Shown: positions 47,014-57,808, counted from the first letter of the stretch. The stretch is DNA of 64,000 nt from Sphingopyxis sp. MSC1_008 (GCF_023197165.1 NZ_JALPRD010000002.1:62001-126000); one strand, 5' to 3'. Made by a program: numbers and translations. The notes: a model not told the origin generated them from the sequence alone.

Positions 47014-48443
47014 TGCGCGGCGTCGCGACCGACATCGGCACCATCCACTTCATCGGCATCGGGGGCATCGGCATGTCGGGGATTGCCGAGGTGATGCACA
47101 ACCTCGGCTATCAGGTGCAGGGCAGCGACATCGCCGACTCTTACGTCGTCGAGGGGCTGCGCAAGCGCGGCATCAAGGTCGCGATAGGGCATCAGGCGTC
47201 GAACGTCGAAGGCGCCCAGGTCGTGGTGACCTCGACCGCGGTCAAGCGCGGCAATCCCGAGGTCGAGGCGGCGCTCGCCGGCCGCATCCCGCTCGTCCGC
47301 CGCGCCGAAATGCTCGCCGAGCTGATGCGGCTGAAATCGACCGTCGCGATCGCCGGCACGCATGGCAAGACGACGACGACCAGCCTCGTCGCGGCGCTGC
47401 TCGACGCGGGCGGGATCGACCCGACGGTGATCAACGGCGGCATCATCAACAATTATGGCTCGAACGCGCGCCTCGGCGCCAGCGACTGGATGGTGGTCGA
47501 GGCCGACGAAAGCGACGGCAGCTTCCTGCGCCTCGATGGCACGATCGCGGTCGTCACCAACATCGATCCCGAACATCTCGATCACTACGGCAGCTTCGAC
47601 GCGATCAAGGACGCCTTCGTCGAGTTTATCGAAAATGTGCCCTTCTATGGCGCCGCGATGCTCTGCCTCGACCATCCCGAGGTACAGGCGATCATTCCGC
47701 GCATCCGCGATCGCCGGATCGTCACCTATGGCTTTTCGGCGCAGGCCGACGTGCGCGGCACCAATGTGACGCCGGGCCCCGACGGCAATCGCTTCGACGT
47801 TGTGGTGCGCGACCGCGACGGCCACAGCCGGACAATCGAGGGCATTCACCTGCCGATGTCGGGGCGCCACAATGTCCAGAACTCGCTCGCGGCCATCGCG
47901 GTCGCGCTCCACATGGGCGTTTCGGACGACAAGATCGTGTCGGGCTTCCACGGCTTTGCCGGGGTCAAGCGCCGCTTCACCAAGGTAGGTGAGATCGCTG
48001 CCGGAGATGGCGTCGTCACCGTGATCGACGATTATGCGCACCACCCGGTCGAAATCCGTGCCGTCCTGTCCGCCGCGCGCGAAGGCGTCGGAGCGGGCCG
48101 CGTCGTTGGCGTCGTCCAGCCGCACCGGTTCACGCGCCTCCGCGACCATATGGATGATTTCCAGCAAGCGTTTAACGACGCCGATATCGTCCTCGCGCTG
48201 CCCGTCTATGCCGCTGGCGAAGCGCCCATCGATGGCGTGTCGTCGGACGCGTTGGTCGGAGGGCTGCGCGATCGCGGACACCGCCAAGCAAATGTTGTCG
48301 CCGACGCCGGTGCGCTGGCCTCCGCCATCGCCGCGAGCATCGCCGCGGGCGATCTCGGCGCGGGCGACAAGATCATCTGCCTCGGCGCGGGCGATATCAC
48401 CAAGATGGCGGCGGGTCTGGCGGCGGCGGTCGAGGCGGCATGA
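47010..48443 (+). CDS. murC: UDP-N-acetylmuramate:L-alanine ligase
   Basis: This 477-residue ligase adds L-alanine to UDP-MurNAc. [18 protein letters not shown] starts the UDP domain, and the P-loop GTHGKTTT is at 116-123. [13 protein letters not shown] and [11 protein letters not shown] are the expected downstream motifs. This is the canonical copy, compared with the P-loop-variant paralogue at 25.7-27.1 kb. Neighbours overlap by four bases. Confidence 0.96.
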   Translation: MMRGVATDIGTIHFIGIGGIGMSGIAEVMHNLGYQVQGSDIADSYVVEGLRKRGIKVAIGHQASNVEGAQVVVTSTAVKRGNPEVEAALAGRIPLVRRAEMLAELMRLKSTVAIAGTHGKTTTTSLVAALLDAGGIDPTVINGGIINNYGSNARLGASDWMVVEADESDGSFLRLDGTIAVVTNIDPEHLDHYGSFDAIKDAFVEFIENVPFYGAAMLCLDHPEVQAIIPRIRDRRIVTYGFSAQADVRGTNVTPGPDGNRFDVVVRDRDGHSRTIEGIHLPMSGRHNVQNSLAAIAVALHMGVSDDKIVSGFHGFAGVKRRFTKVGEIAAGDGVVTVIDDYAHHPVEIRAVLSAAREGVGAGRVVGVVQPHRFTRLRDHMDDFQQAFNDADIVLALPVYAAGEAPIDGVSSDALVGGLRDRGHRQANVVADAGALASAIAASIAAGDLGAGDKIICLGAGDITKMAAGLAAAVEAA

Positions 48444-49339
48444 GCATCGTCGAAACCCTTCCAGCCGTGCGCGGTAAGCTGACGGCAAAGGCGTCGCTGG
48501 CGCCGCTCGTATGGTTCAAGTCGGGCGGCCCCGCCGACTGGCTATTCGAACCCAAGGACGCCGACGACCTTTCCAACTTCCTGCGCGGCCTCGATCCCGC
48601 TGTTCCGGTGATGGCGCTTGGTCTCGGATCGAACCTTATCGTCCGCGATGGCGGTTTTCCAGGTGTCGTCATCCGGCTCGGCAAGGCGTTCGCGAAGGTC
48701 GAGGCGATCGACGCGACAACGCTCCGCTGCGGCGGTGGCGCGTCGGGCATCCTCGTTTCCTCGACCGCGCGCGATTCGGGCATTGCCGGCATGGAATTTC
48801 TTCGCTCGATCCCTGGCACCGTCGGTGGCTTCGTGCGCATGAACGGCGGCGCCTATGGCGGCGAGGTAAAGGACATCCTGATCGACTGCGACGTCGTGCT
48901 GCGGTCGGGCGAGCAGAAAACGCTGCCGCTCGCCGACCTCGGCTACACCTATCGCCACAGCGAATTACCCGAAGGCGCGGTCGTCACTGGCGCGACCTTC
49001 CGCGGCCGCCCCGGCGAACCCGCCGCCATTCAGGCCGAAATGGACCGCATCTCGGCGAGCCGCGAGGCCTCGCAGCCGCTCCGCTCGAAGACCGGCGGCT
49101 CGACCTTCAAAAACCCCGACGGGCACAAGGCATGGCAACTCGTCGACGAGGCCGGCTGCCGCGGCTTTGCCGTCGGTGGCGCGCAGGTCAGCGAGAAGCA
49201 CACCAATTTCCTCATCAACACCGGTGAGGCGACGAGCGCCGACATCGAGGCGCTCGGTGAGGAAGTCCGCCGCCGCGTGAAGGACAAGAGCGGCATCGAA
49301 CTGCATTGGGAGATACAGCGCGTGGGAGTGCCGAAGTGA
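48440..49339 (+). CDS. murB: UDP-N-acetylenolpyruvoylglucosamine reductase
   Basis: This 299-residue FAD enzyme makes UDP-MurNAc. The FAD loop [13 protein letters not shown] and [18 protein letters not shown] are present, and [18 protein letters not shown] holds the proton-donating Ser of type I MurB. murA is not in the window. It overlaps murC and ddl. Confidence 0.96.
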   Translation: MSIVETLPAVRGKLTAKASLAPLVWFKSGGPADWLFEPKDADDLSNFLRGLDPAVPVMALGLGSNLIVRDGGFPGVVIRLGKAFAKVEAIDATTLRCGGGASGILVSSTARDSGIAGMEFLRSIPGTVGGFVRMNGGAYGGEVKDILIDCDVVLRSGEQKTLPLADLGYTYRHSELPEGAVVTGATFRGRPGEPAAIQAEMDRISASREASQPLRSKTGGSTFKNPDGHKAWQLVDEAGCRGFAVGGAQVSEKHTNFLINTGEATSADIEALGEEVRRRVKDKSGIELHWEIQRVGVPK

Positions 49340-50262
49340 GCCGGGGTCCGTGGCATGTCGCAGTCCTGATGGGCGGCTGGTCGGCCGAGCGCGAAGTGTC
49401 GCTGATGAGCGGTAACGGCGTCGCCGACGCGCTCGAAAGCCGCGGCCACAAGGTTACCCGCATCGACATGGACCGCAACGTCGCGCAGCGGCTCGCCGAG
49501 GCGAAGCCCGATGTCGTGTTCAATGCGCTCCACGGCGTCCCCGGTGAGGACGGCACCGTGCAGGGCATGCTCGACCTGATGGGCCTCAAATACACCCACA
49601 GCGGCCTCGTCACTTCGGTCATCGCGATCGACAAGGAATTGACGAAGCAGGCGCTGGTGCCACATGGTATTCCCATGCCGACGGGGACGATGGTCGACAG
49701 CGAAAGCCTCTTTACAGTCGACCCCTTGCCGCGCCCCTATGTGCTGAAACCCGTCAACGAAGGCTCGTCGGTCGGCGTCGCGATCGTCAAGGACGACAGC
49801 AATTACGGCAACCCGATCGCGCGCGAAGCGGTGGGGCCTTGGCAGGAATTCGACCGGCTGCTCGCCGAGCCCTTCATCAAGGGCCGCGAACTGACCGTCG
49901 CGGTGCTCGGCGACACGTCGCTCGCGGTAACCGAACTGCGCGTGAAGTCGGGCTTCTACGACTATGACGCCAAATATACCGATGGCCTCACCGAACATGT
50001 CTGCCCCGCCGATGTGCCCGACGAGGTGGCGCAGCGGATGAAGGACCTGGCGCTGCAATCGCACCGCCTGCTCGGCTGCAAGGGCGCCTCGCGTTCGGAT
50101 TTTCGTTGGGACGACGAACATGGCCTCGCGGGCATCTTCCTGCTCGAGGTCAACACCCAGCCGGGCATGACGCCGCTCAGCCTCGTTCCCGAACAGGGCC
50201 GGGCGGTGGGCATGGATTATGCCGAACTGGTCGAACGCATCGTGGGGGAAGCGTTATCATGA
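49336..50262 (+). CDS. ddl: D-alanine:D-alanine ligase
   Basis: This 308-residue ATP-grasp ligase makes the D-Ala-D-Ala used by MurF. VLMGGWSAEREVSLMSG is the N-terminal signature. KPVNEGSSVGVAIV and FLLEVNTQPGMTPLSLVPEQ are the ATP-grasp and metal-binding segments. I choose GTG 49336, which overlaps the murB stop like its neighbours, over TTG 49306. Its end overlaps ftsQ. Confidence 0.95.
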   Translation: MSRGPWHVAVLMGGWSAEREVSLMSGNGVADALESRGHKVTRIDMDRNVAQRLAEAKPDVVFNALHGVPGEDGTVQGMLDLMGLKYTHSGLVTSVIAIDKELTKQALVPHGIPMPTGTMVDSESLFTVDPLPRPYVLKPVNEGSSVGVAIVKDDSNYGNPIAREAVGPWQEFDRLLAEPFIKGRELTVAVLGDTSLAVTELRVKSGFYDYDAKYTDGLTEHVCPADVPDEVAQRMKDLALQSHRLLGCKGASRSDFRWDDEHGLAGIFLLEVNTQPGMTPLSLVPEQGRAVGMDYAELVERIVGEALS

Positions 50263-51197
50263 GCAAGACACAGATCAAGCGCGGGAAGGCGCCGCCGCGC
50301 CGCCCGGCGCGCGCACCGAAGAAGCGACGGAAGGTGCAGACCTCGCGCCTCAACGCGATCATCAACGCGCTGCCGATCAGCCCGCAGCGGCTGCAGAAGG
50401 TCGCCAACTGGACGATCGGGCTCAGCCTGTGCGCGGTAGTCGCGATCGGCGCGCATGCGACCGGCGTGACCGCAAAGATCCACGAGGAATATGCGCAGGC
50501 CGTCGGCCGCGCGGGGTTCCAGGTCAAGAAGGTCGAGGTGGTCGGCGCCGACCGCATCGACCGGCTAAAAGTCTATGACATCGCGCTTGCGCAGAAGGAC
50601 CGCTCGATGGCTGCGGTCGACCTCGAGGATGTGCGCGGCGACCTGATGCGCTATGGCTGGATCAAGGATGCGCGCGTGTCACGGCGCCTGCCCGATACGC
50701 TCGTCGTCGATATTGTCGAGCGCACCCCGGCGGCGATCTGGCAGCACAATAATCGCCTGTCGCTGATCGACGAAAAGGGCGTCGTGCTCGAACCCGTCAC
50801 CGTCGCGACGATGCCCGACCTGCCGCTCGTCATCGGGCCGAAAGCGAACCAGCGTTCGCAGGACCTCGACCGCCTGCTGAGCGAGGCGAGCAGCCTCAAG
50901 GAACTGCTTGCAGGCGCGACCTGGGTCGGCAACCGCCGCTGGGACCTGCGTTTCCGCAGCGGCGAGACGCTGTCGCTTCCCGAGGGCGAGGCCGAGGCCA
51001 AGGCCGCGCTCGCCAAATTCGCGCATATGGACGGCGCCAACCGCTTGCTCGGGCGCGGCATATTGCGCTTCGACATGCGCGACCCCGCGCGCTTCGTGCT
51101 GCGCCTGCCGCACGAAGGGCAGGTGGCGCCCGCAAAGCTTGACGAGGCACGCGCCGTTGTCGATGCCGTCGCCGAAGCCTCGGCGGAGAAGGGGTAA
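50259..51197 (+). CDS. ftsQ: Cell division protein FtsQ
   Basis: This 312-residue protein has a basic cytoplasmic tail (about 1-50), one membrane helix at about 53-70, then a POTRA domain (FQVKKVEVVGADRIDRLKVY) and the FtsQ beta domain with WIKDARVSRRLPDTLVVDI. It scaffolds FtsB/FtsL. It sits between ddl and ftsA with three bases before ftsA. Confidence 0.93.
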   Translation: MSKTQIKRGKAPPRRPARAPKKRRKVQTSRLNAIINALPISPQRLQKVANWTIGLSLCAVVAIGAHATGVTAKIHEEYAQAVGRAGFQVKKVEVVGADRIDRLKVYDIALAQKDRSMAAVDLEDVRGDLMRYGWIKDARVSRRLPDTLVVDIVERTPAAIWQHNNRLSLIDEKGVVLEPVTVATMPDLPLVIGPKANQRSQDLDRLLSEASSLKELLAGATWVGNRRWDLRFRSGETLSLPEGEAEAKAALAKFAHMDGANRLLGRGILRFDMRDPARFVLRLPHEGQVAPAKLDEARAVVDAVAEASAEKG

Positions 51198-51200
51198 ATC

Positions 51201-52457
51201 ATGGCGCCGCCGCGCATCGAAAAGATCATCACCGCACTCGATGTCGGGTCGTGGAAAGTGTGCGCGCTGATCGCGGGGCAGACCGCCGACGGTCAGCTCC
51301 ATGTGCTCGGCACCGGCCAGCGCGAGAGCCGCGGGGTCCAGCGCGGCTATGTCGCCGACATGGAGCAGACCGAGCATATCGTGCGCGAGGCGATCGAACA
51401 GGCCGAACGTATCGCGGGCCTGAACATCGACGATGTATGGGTCAGCTTCTCGGCTGGCGGGCTTTTGAGCGACGTTGCGCCGATCGAAAGCGAACTCGGC
51501 GGTCATCGCATCGAGAAGGAGGATATCGACGACCTGCTCGCCGCGGGGCGCGCAGGGATCGATCCTGAAGGCCGCATGATCCTGCATGCACAGCCCGCGC
51601 TCTACACGCTCGACGGGTTGACCGGGGTCAAGAACCCGATCGGCCTCCACGCCGACCGCCTCGGCGTCGATATCCATATCATCATGGCCGACGGCGCCCC
51701 GGTGCGGAACCTCGAGGCCGCGGTGCGGCAGGCACATCTCGACGTAAACGCCGTCGTCGCTTCGCCGATCGCCGCGGGGCTCGCCTGCCTTTCGGACGAG
51801 GAACGCGACCTCGGCGTCGCGCTGGTCGAGCTCGGCGCGGCAGTCACGACGGTGTCGCTCTATGCGGGCGGGATGCTTGTCGAAATGGTGTCGCTACCCT
51901 TCGGCGCCAGCGACATCACCGACGACATCGCCTCGGCCTTTGGCATACGGCGCAGCCAGGCGCAGCGGCTGCAGAGCTTCTACGGCTCGGCCTCGGCCAG
52001 CCCGCGCGACAATAACGAGATCATCGAACTCGAACCCGGCGCTCCGACGAACGGCGACTCCCCGCGCATCACGCGCGCGCAATTGGTATCGGTCATTCGC
52101 CAGCGCCTCGATGCGATGATGGGCGAGATCGGCCGGACGCTGAAGGACCTACATTTCGTTGGCCCGATCGGGCGCCAGGTCGTCCTCGTCGGTGGCGGTG
52201 CGGACCTGAAAGGCATCGCCGACTACACCCAAAGCGCGCTCGGCCGCGCCGCGCGCGTCGGACGGCCGCGCGGCTTGCACGGCCTGCCCGAAGCGCATAG
52301 TGGCCCCGCTTTCGCGACGCTCGCAGGTCTGGTTCTCTATGCGGCGTCGGACCCCGTGGACCTCCGCGATCTGCCGATGATGTCGCAGGACGTGTACAAG
52401 CCCGCGGGCACGACGATCCTGCATCGCCTTATGGCAGCACTGAAAAGCAGTTTTTGA
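51201..52457 (+). CDS. ftsA: Cell division protein FtsA
   Basis: This 418-residue actin-like protein tethers FtsZ to the membrane. ALDVGSWKVCALIAG is the phosphate-1 loop. The 1C domain region follows, and VVLVGGGADLKGIADY is the later nucleotide motif. The last residues (LHRLMAALKSSF) form the amphipathic membrane helix. A 152-base spacer separates it from ftsZ. Confidence 0.96.
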   Translation: MAPPRIEKIITALDVGSWKVCALIAGQTADGQLHVLGTGQRESRGVQRGYVADMEQTEHIVREAIEQAERIAGLNIDDVWVSFSAGGLLSDVAPIESELGGHRIEKEDIDDLLAAGRAGIDPEGRMILHAQPALYTLDGLTGVKNPIGLHADRLGVDIHIIMADGAPVRNLEAAVRQAHLDVNAVVASPIAAGLACLSDEERDLGVALVELGAAVTTVSLYAGGMLVEMVSLPFGASDITDDIASAFGIRRSQAQRLQSFYGSASASPRDNNEIIELEPGAPTNGDSPRITRAQLVSVIRQRLDAMMGEIGRTLKDLHFVGPIGRQVVLVGGGADLKGIADYTQSALGRAARVGRPRGLHGLPEAHSGPAFATLAGLVLYAASDPVDLRDLPMMSQDVYKPAGTTILHRLMAALKSSF

Positions 52458-52609
52458 ATGATACGCGACGAAAAGGTTAATTTTTTGGGTGATTCCCACG
52501 TCACAATAGTGCAATGCGGTAGTAGAAAACCGGGCGGTCGGACTACCGCCCGGCTGGGTCGCAAGGTTGGGGAAGCGGCACCTGTCCGCCGCTGCAGGGA
52601 GACTATTTG
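52458..52609 (+). promoter_or_regulatory. ftsA-ftsZ spacer with hairpin
   Basis: This is the longest gap inside the dcw cluster. It starts AT-rich (TTAATTTTTT near 52478-52487) and contains GATTC at 52492-52496, which is the GANTC target of CcrM. A perfect 9-bp hairpin CCGGGCGGT/ACCGCCCGG lies at 52530-52553 without a T-run. It probably holds a separate ftsZ promoter or RNA-processing site. Confidence 0.4.
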
Positions 52610-54070
52610 ATGAGCATCAATATTGGCCCGCCGCAGGTCGACGAGCTGAAGCCGCGCATCGCGGTGATCGGCGTCGGCGGCGCGGGCGGCAATGCCATCG
52701 CAAACATGATCGCGGCGCGTGTCGAGGGGGTCGATTTCATCGTCGCCAACACCGACGCGCAGGCGCTCAACGCCTCGCCGGCTGAACGGCGCATCCAGCT
52801 GGGGACGCAGATCACCCAGGGTCTGGGCGCGGGGTCGCGGCCCGAAGTCGGCCGCGCGGCCGCCGAGGAAAGCATCGCGCAGGTCGAGGAAGCGCTGAAC
52901 GGTGCGCATATGTGCTTCGTTGCGGCGGGCATGGGCGGGGGCACCGGCACCGGTGCGGCGCCCGTCATCGCCAAGGCGGCGCGCGACCGCGGCATCCTGA
53001 CCGTCGGCGTCGTGACCAAGCCCTTCACCTTCGAAGGCCAGCGCCGCATGCGCTCGGCAGACTCGGGAATCGCCGAGCTGCAGGATCATGTCGACACGCT
53101 GATCGTCATCCCGAACCAGAATCTCTTCCTGGTCGCCAACCCGAACACGACCTTCAAAGAAGCCTTCACCATGGCGGATGAAGTGCTCCAGCAAGGCGTG
53201 CGTGGCATCACCGACCTGATGGTCATGCCCGGCCTTATCAACCTCGACTTCGCCGACGTGCGCAGCGTGATGCGCGAAATGGGCAAGGCGATGATGGGCA
53301 CCGGCGAAGCCGAAGGCGATGGCCGTGCGCTCGAAGCCGCGCAAAAGGCGATCGCCAACCCGTTGCTCGATGGTGTGTCGATGGCGGGCGCAAAGGGCGT
53401 CATCATTTCGATCACCGGCGGTGAAGACATGCGCCTGATGGAAGTCGACGAAGCCGCGAACCATATTCGCGAACTGGTCGATCCCGATGCTAACATCATC
53501 TGGGGCAGCGCGTTCAACGATAACCTCGACGGCAAGATCCGCGTCTCGGTGGTCGCCACCGGAATCGACAGCAACGGCGAAGCGGCAGCGCAGGCATCGC
53601 CCGCGACGCGCAGCTTCTCCTTCGCGCCCGCCCGCGCGGCAACCCCCGCTCCGGTGGCCGAAGAAGCCGTCGAACCGGCGGTTCAGGAAGAAGCCCTCGC
53701 CGAAACCGCGGCAGTGGAAGACAATGATCCGGCCCCCGGCTTCTCGCTGGGTGACGCCGCCGAGCGCGATGCGCCGGCCGCCGCCGCCGAAGAGGAGCCG
53801 ATGGAATTGTCGCAGGTCGCCGCGACCTATGACGATACCGCTGACGAACTCGTCCTCGACGCGCCCGAAGCGCCGGCGGAATATCGCTCGGCGCCTGCCG
53901 CGGATCCCACGCCGGCGGACGAATCGCCTGCACGGTCGGTCGGTGGCGGAACCTTGTTCGAGCGCATGTCGCGCCTGTCGCGCGGGGCTTCGACACCCGA
54001 TAGCGATGAAGGCGGCAAGGAGGACGGCGTCGATATTCCGCGCTTCCTCGGGCGGCAGAACAACCAGTAA
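52610..54070 (+). CDS. ftsZ: Cell division protein FtsZ
   Basis: This 486-residue tubulin-like GTPase forms the Z ring. The tubulin signature GGGTGTG is at 109-115, and the T7-loop region with [11 protein letters not shown] follows. After about residue 320 comes a long Ala/Glu/Pro-rich linker of about 150 residues. The C-terminal peptide [12 protein letters not shown] binds FtsA and other partners. ATG 52610 is chosen over TTG 52607. lpxC does not follow, unlike E. coli. Confidence 0.98.
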   Translation: MSINIGPPQVDELKPRIAVIGVGGAGGNAIANMIAARVEGVDFIVANTDAQALNASPAERRIQLGTQITQGLGAGSRPEVGRAAAEESIAQVEEALNGAHMCFVAAGMGGGTGTGAAPVIAKAARDRGILTVGVVTKPFTFEGQRRMRSADSGIAELQDHVDTLIVIPNQNLFLVANPNTTFKEAFTMADEVLQQGVRGITDLMVMPGLINLDFADVRSVMREMGKAMMGTGEAEGDGRALEAAQKAIANPLLDGVSMAGAKGVIISITGGEDMRLMEVDEAANHIRELVDPDANIIWGSAFNDNLDGKIRVSVVATGIDSNGEAAAQASPATRSFSFAPARAATPAPVAEEAVEPAVQEEALAETAAVEDNDPAPGFSLGDAAERDAPAAAAEEEPMELSQVAATYDDTADELVLDAPEAPAEYRSAPAADPTPADESPARSVGGGTLFERMSRLSRGASTPDSDEGGKEDGVDIPRFLGRQNNQ

Positions 54071-54130
54071 CAGGGCTATCGAGCGGCCGCCCGCCGGGCA
54101 CGGCAGGCCGGAAATCGGGATGATGCGCCC

Positions 54131-55999
54131 ATGCGGCAAGTGAAATTGACGGCGAGGCCGGCGCGCGCGCGCTATTATGTTCGCGCGCTCGGTGCGCTGT
54201 TGCTTGGGACGGCGGCGCTGCCGTCCGTTCACGCGCAGGTGACGCCGCCCGATCCCGCGACGAAAGCGGCGATGGAAAAGCGGACCGCGGCGCGCACGCT
54301 TCTGTCTTCCTCACTCGCGCGCATCGCCTCGAATAACAGCGACACGTCCGCGTTGCTCAACGCCGGCCGCGCGTCGATCGAGCTCGAGGATTATCGCGCC
54401 GCGCTCGGCTTCCTTGTCCGCGCCGAACAGGCCAACCCGCGCGACGGCGCGGTCAAGGCCGCGCTCGGTTCGGCAATGGTTCACATGGAAAACCCGACGC
54501 GCGCGCTCGATTATTTCGGCGAGGCGCAGTTGATGGGCGCGCCCGAACGGCTGTTCCTCGCCGACCGCGGTCTCGCGCGCGACCTGCTCGGGCAGCAGGA
54601 CGCAGCGCAGCGCGATTACCAGCTGGCGCTGTCGATCGCGCCCAACGACGAACTGACGCGCCGCTATGCGCTGTCGCTCGGAATCAGCGGCGATGCCGAT
54701 CGCGCGATCCAGCTGCTGACGCCGCAATTGCGCGCGCAGGATCGCGGCGCTTGGCGTCTGCGCGCGATGATCCTCGCTATGAACGGCCGCGACAAAGAGG
54801 CAACCGACATCGTCAACGCGACGATGCCGCCCGCGATGGCGCAGAACATCATGCCCTATCTGACCCAGATGGACCGGCTCAATCCGGCGCAACAGGCGGC
54901 CGCCGCCCATTTTGGGCGCTTCCCGAACGGGCAATTGGGGCCAAAGCGCAAGCCGGTGCAGGTTGCCGCTGCTACGCCGCCGCCCGCCGCCCCGCCAGCC
55001 GCAGCGACGGGAAGGCGTCAAGCGACGCGCGACCAGCGAGGGACCATCATGTCGGCGACGCCCGCGCCGGTAGGCCGCAAACCCGTTTCGGAACCGGTCG
55101 CCCGGCCGCCCGCCACAACTCCCGCCACGGCTGTCTCTGCGCCGGCTACGTCGACATCGCCCGGAGCGTCGGCGCCGGTACTACGTTCGCCGTTTCAGCA
55201 GACCATTCGCAAGCCAATCGAAGCGCCAACGCCGACCCCGACCCCGACTCCCGCCCCGACGCGGGCCGTCGCACCTGTTCCGCCTTCCTCCTCGATACCG
55301 GCCGCCACGGTGCCCGAGCCGATCGGCGCGGCCGCCGACGCCAGCAAGGGCCCGGTCGGACCGGGCTTTTCGATCGCCGATATGGGTCGTTCGACGGCCG
55401 CCGTATCGACCCCAGTGCCGCCCGCTGCGACCGAAGTCGTTGCGGCTGCCTCGTCGCCGGCGGTGAACGTGGCAGCCGCCACGCCAGCATCCGTTTCGGT
55501 GCCGCCGCTCGCCTCGCTCGCCGACATCGTCGGATCGATTGAAATCCCGGCCGAAGAACTGGCGCAGAGTGACAATGCCGTCGGTGCCGACACGCTAGCC
55601 AAGCTGATGGCAGACAAGCGCAAGGCCGAGGCGGCAGAGGCGGCGAAGCGCGAAAAAGACAGTGCTGCCGCGAAATTGAAGGCAGAAGCCGACGCGAAAG
55701 CCAAGGAAGAAGCGGCCGAGAAAAAGGCTAATCCGGCGCGCATCTGGGTGCAGGTTGCGACCGGCGCGAATGCCAAGGCGCTCGCGACCGATTTCGGCAA
55801 ATTTGCCAAGAAAAGCCCTGCCGTGTTCAGGGGCAAGACGGGCGCGACGACCGAATGGGGCAAGACCCGCCGCCTGCTCGTCGGCCCGTTCAAGGATCGC
55901 AAGGCGGCGCAGGATTGGCTCGCCGACCACAAGAAGGCTGGCGGCGACGGTTTCCTGTTCAACAGCGAGGCGGGCCAGTCCGTCGATCCGGTCAAGTGA
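54131..55999 (+). CDS. TPR and SPOR domain protein
   Basis: This 622-residue protein has a signal-like hydrophobic start (about 14-36), TPR-like helices (about 60-250), a long Pro/Ala/Thr/Ser linker with a PTPTPTPTPAP run near residue 365, a Lys/Ala/Glu-rich coiled segment, and a C-terminal SPOR domain (ARIWVQVATGANAKALATDF to the end). SPOR domains bind denuded septal glycan, so a division-site role is likely. It follows ftsZ by 60 bases. Confidence 0.8.
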   Translation: MRQVKLTARPARARYYVRALGALLLGTAALPSVHAQVTPPDPATKAAMEKRTAARTLLSSSLARIASNNSDTSALLNAGRASIELEDYRAALGFLVRAEQANPRDGAVKAALGSAMVHMENPTRALDYFGEAQLMGAPERLFLADRGLARDLLGQQDAAQRDYQLALSIAPNDELTRRYALSLGISGDADRAIQLLTPQLRAQDRGAWRLRAMILAMNGRDKEATDIVNATMPPAMAQNIMPYLTQMDRLNPAQQAAAAHFGRFPNGQLGPKRKPVQVAAATPPPAAPPAAATGRRQATRDQRGTIMSATPAPVGRKPVSEPVARPPATTPATAVSAPATSTSPGASAPVLRSPFQQTIRKPIEAPTPTPTPTPAPTRAVAPVPPSSSIPAATVPEPIGAAADASKGPVGPGFSIADMGRSTAAVSTPVPPAATEVVAAASSPAVNVAAATPASVSVPPLASLADIVGSIEIPAEELAQSDNAVGADTLAKLMADKRKAEAAEAAKREKDSAAAKLKAEADAKAKEEAAEKKANPARIWVQVATGANAKALATDFGKFAKKSPAVFRGKTGATTEWGKTRRLLVGPFKDRKAAQDWLADHKKAGGDGFLFNSEAGQSVDPVK

Positions 56000-57168
56000 G
56001 CGTTGCCGACTGCGCCAGCGATCCCGCATATAGCCGCGGGCGGCGTCATGCCGAGCTCGGCCGCGTCGTCCGCGGCCCACGCGACGATTTCCAACGCGAC
56101 CGCGACCGCATCATCCACTCAATTGCCTTTCGCCGCCTGCGCCACAAGACGCAGGTGTTCGTCGCGCCCGACGGCGACCATTATCGCGTCCGCCTGACCC
56201 ACAGCATCGAGGTCGCGCAGATCGGCCGCGGCATCGCACGTGCGCTCGGGCTCAACGAGGATCTGACCGAGGCATTGTGCCTTGCGCACGATATCGGCCA
56301 TCCGCCCTTTGGTCACGCGGGCGAGGACGCGCTGAAGGCCGCGATGGCGGCGCACGGCGGTTTCGACCACAACGGCCACACGCTGCGCACGCTCGCGCGG
56401 CTCGAATGCCCCTATCCGCTTTTCGACGGGCTCAACCTGACATGGGAAACATTGGAAGGGCTCGCCAAGCATAACGGCCCGGTTACCGCGCCCGGCTGGG
56501 CGCTCGCCGAGGTCGACGGCGATTTCGGGCTCGATCTTGGCAGCCATGCCAGCCTCGAGGCGCAGATCGCGGCGGTCGCCGACGATATCGCCTATGACAA
56601 TCACGACATCGACGATGGCCTGCGCGCCGGGCTGCTCGACCTCGACCAGCTGATGGAACAGCCCTTCGTCGCCGCCAATTACCGCGCGGTCGAGGAGCGC
56701 TTCCCCGGCGCCCCGCGCGACCGGCTGCTCCGCGAACTCGTCCGCGACCAGATCGGCGTGATGGTCAACGACGTGATCGCGGCGACCGAGGCCAACGTCG
56801 CCGACGCCGGCGTGCGAAGCGTCGAGGAGGTTCGCGCCGCGGGCCGCGCGCTCGGCGGCTTTTCGTCCGAACTTGCCGCGCAGGAGCGCGATCTCAAGCG
56901 TTTCATGTACGCCAATCTCTATCACCACCCCGAACAGGTCGCCGCCGCAGAGGCGGCAAACAAGGTCGTCGGCGATCTCTTCGCCGCCTATGCCGCCGAT
57001 CCGCGCCTGATGGGCGCGGACTGGTCGCGGCGCCTTCCGCATGAAGAATGCGCGACAAACCGGCACATCGGTGATTATATCGCGGGCATGACCGACCGTT
57101 TCGCCATCGATCGCTATGCCGAAATCTTCGGCCGCGCTGCGGTGCCCCAAGCGCTCGCGCATGCCTGA
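55996..57168 (+). CDS. dgt: dGTP triphosphohydrolase family protein (Dgt)
   Basis: This 390-residue HD-domain enzyme releases triphosphate from dGTP-like nucleotides. The HD metal residues are H69 (LTHSIEVAQ), H98 and D99 (AHDIGHPPFGHAG). DDIAYDNHDIDDGL and FRRLRHKTQVF also fit the family. The GTG start overlaps the SPOR gene stop. It ends inside the next gene by eight bases. Confidence 0.93.
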   Translation: MSVADCASDPAYSRGRRHAELGRVVRGPRDDFQRDRDRIIHSIAFRRLRHKTQVFVAPDGDHYRVRLTHSIEVAQIGRGIARALGLNEDLTEALCLAHDIGHPPFGHAGEDALKAAMAAHGGFDHNGHTLRTLARLECPYPLFDGLNLTWETLEGLAKHNGPVTAPGWALAEVDGDFGLDLGSHASLEAQIAAVADDIAYDNHDIDDGLRAGLLDLDQLMEQPFVAANYRAVEERFPGAPRDRLLRELVRDQIGVMVNDVIAATEANVADAGVRSVEEVRAAGRALGGFSSELAAQERDLKRFMYANLYHHPEQVAAAEAANKVVGDLFAAYAADPRLMGADWSRRLPHEECATNRHIGDYIAGMTDRFAIDRYAEIFGRAAVPQALAHA

Positions 57169-57808
57169 CGCGCTGATCGTCGGCGCGACGGGGCTGATCG
57201 GGCGCGCGGTGATCGAACATTTCGGTTCCAGGCCCGTCACCGTCCTTGCGCGCCGCGAAGTCGAAGGGTTGGCGGCACAGCACAAGCCACTGGTCGCGCC
57301 GTCCGAACGCTGGCCCGACATGATCGCCGCCGAAAAGCCCGCCGTCCTCATCTCCTGCCTCGGTACGACGATCCGGCAAGCGGGGTCGCAAGCCGCCTTT
57401 CGCGCGGTCGATCACGATCTCGTGCTCTCCGCTGCGCGTGGAGCCAAGGCATGCGGTACCGCGCACATGATCGCGGTCAGCTCGGTCGGCGCCGCTGCAA
57501 AGAGCGGCAATTTCTATCTGCGGACCAAGGGCGAGACCGAGGATGATCTCCGGGCGCTCGGCTTCGACCGGCTCGACCTGATCCGCCCCGGCCTGCTGCG
57601 CGGCGACCGGCCTGGGCCGCAGCGGCTGGGAGAGGGGATTGCGACGATCGCGGCGCCGCTCACCGACGCATTGCTTCACGGCTCCTTCCGCCGCTATCGT
57701 TCGATTTCGGGCGCAACCGTCGCTGCGGCCATCGTCGCGCTGGCGGAGAGGGGCGGTTCGGGCGTGCATATCCACGAAAACGACGCAATCCGCGCGCTCG
57801 CCGATTGA
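57161..57808 (+). CDS. NAD(P)-binding oxidoreductase-like protein
   Basis: This 215-residue protein starts with ALIVGATGLIGRAVIEHF, an atypical SDR/NmrA-like Rossmann fold, and continues with HMIAVSSVGAAAKSGNFYL and YLRTKGETEDDLRALGFDRL, similar to the HIM1/TIP30-type group. The substrate is unknown. ATG 57161 overlaps dgt by eight bases. It is the gene just before the glycine riboswitch. Confidence 0.75.
   Translation: MPDALIVGATGLIGRAVIEHFGSRPVTVLARREVEGLAAQHKPLVAPSERWPDMIAAEKPAVLISCLGTTIRQAGSQAAFRAVDHDLVLSAARGAKACGTAHMIAVSSVGAAAKSGNFYLRTKGETEDDLRALGFDRLDLIRPGLLRGDRPGPQRLGEGIATIAAPLTDALLHGSFRRYRSISGATVAAAIVALAERGGSGVHIHENDAIRALAD

Noticed and set aside
24265..54070. Long open frames antisense to ribosomal, dcw and other genes
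   Set aside because: High GC makes stop-free shadow frames common; all true products are on the other strand with recognisable families.
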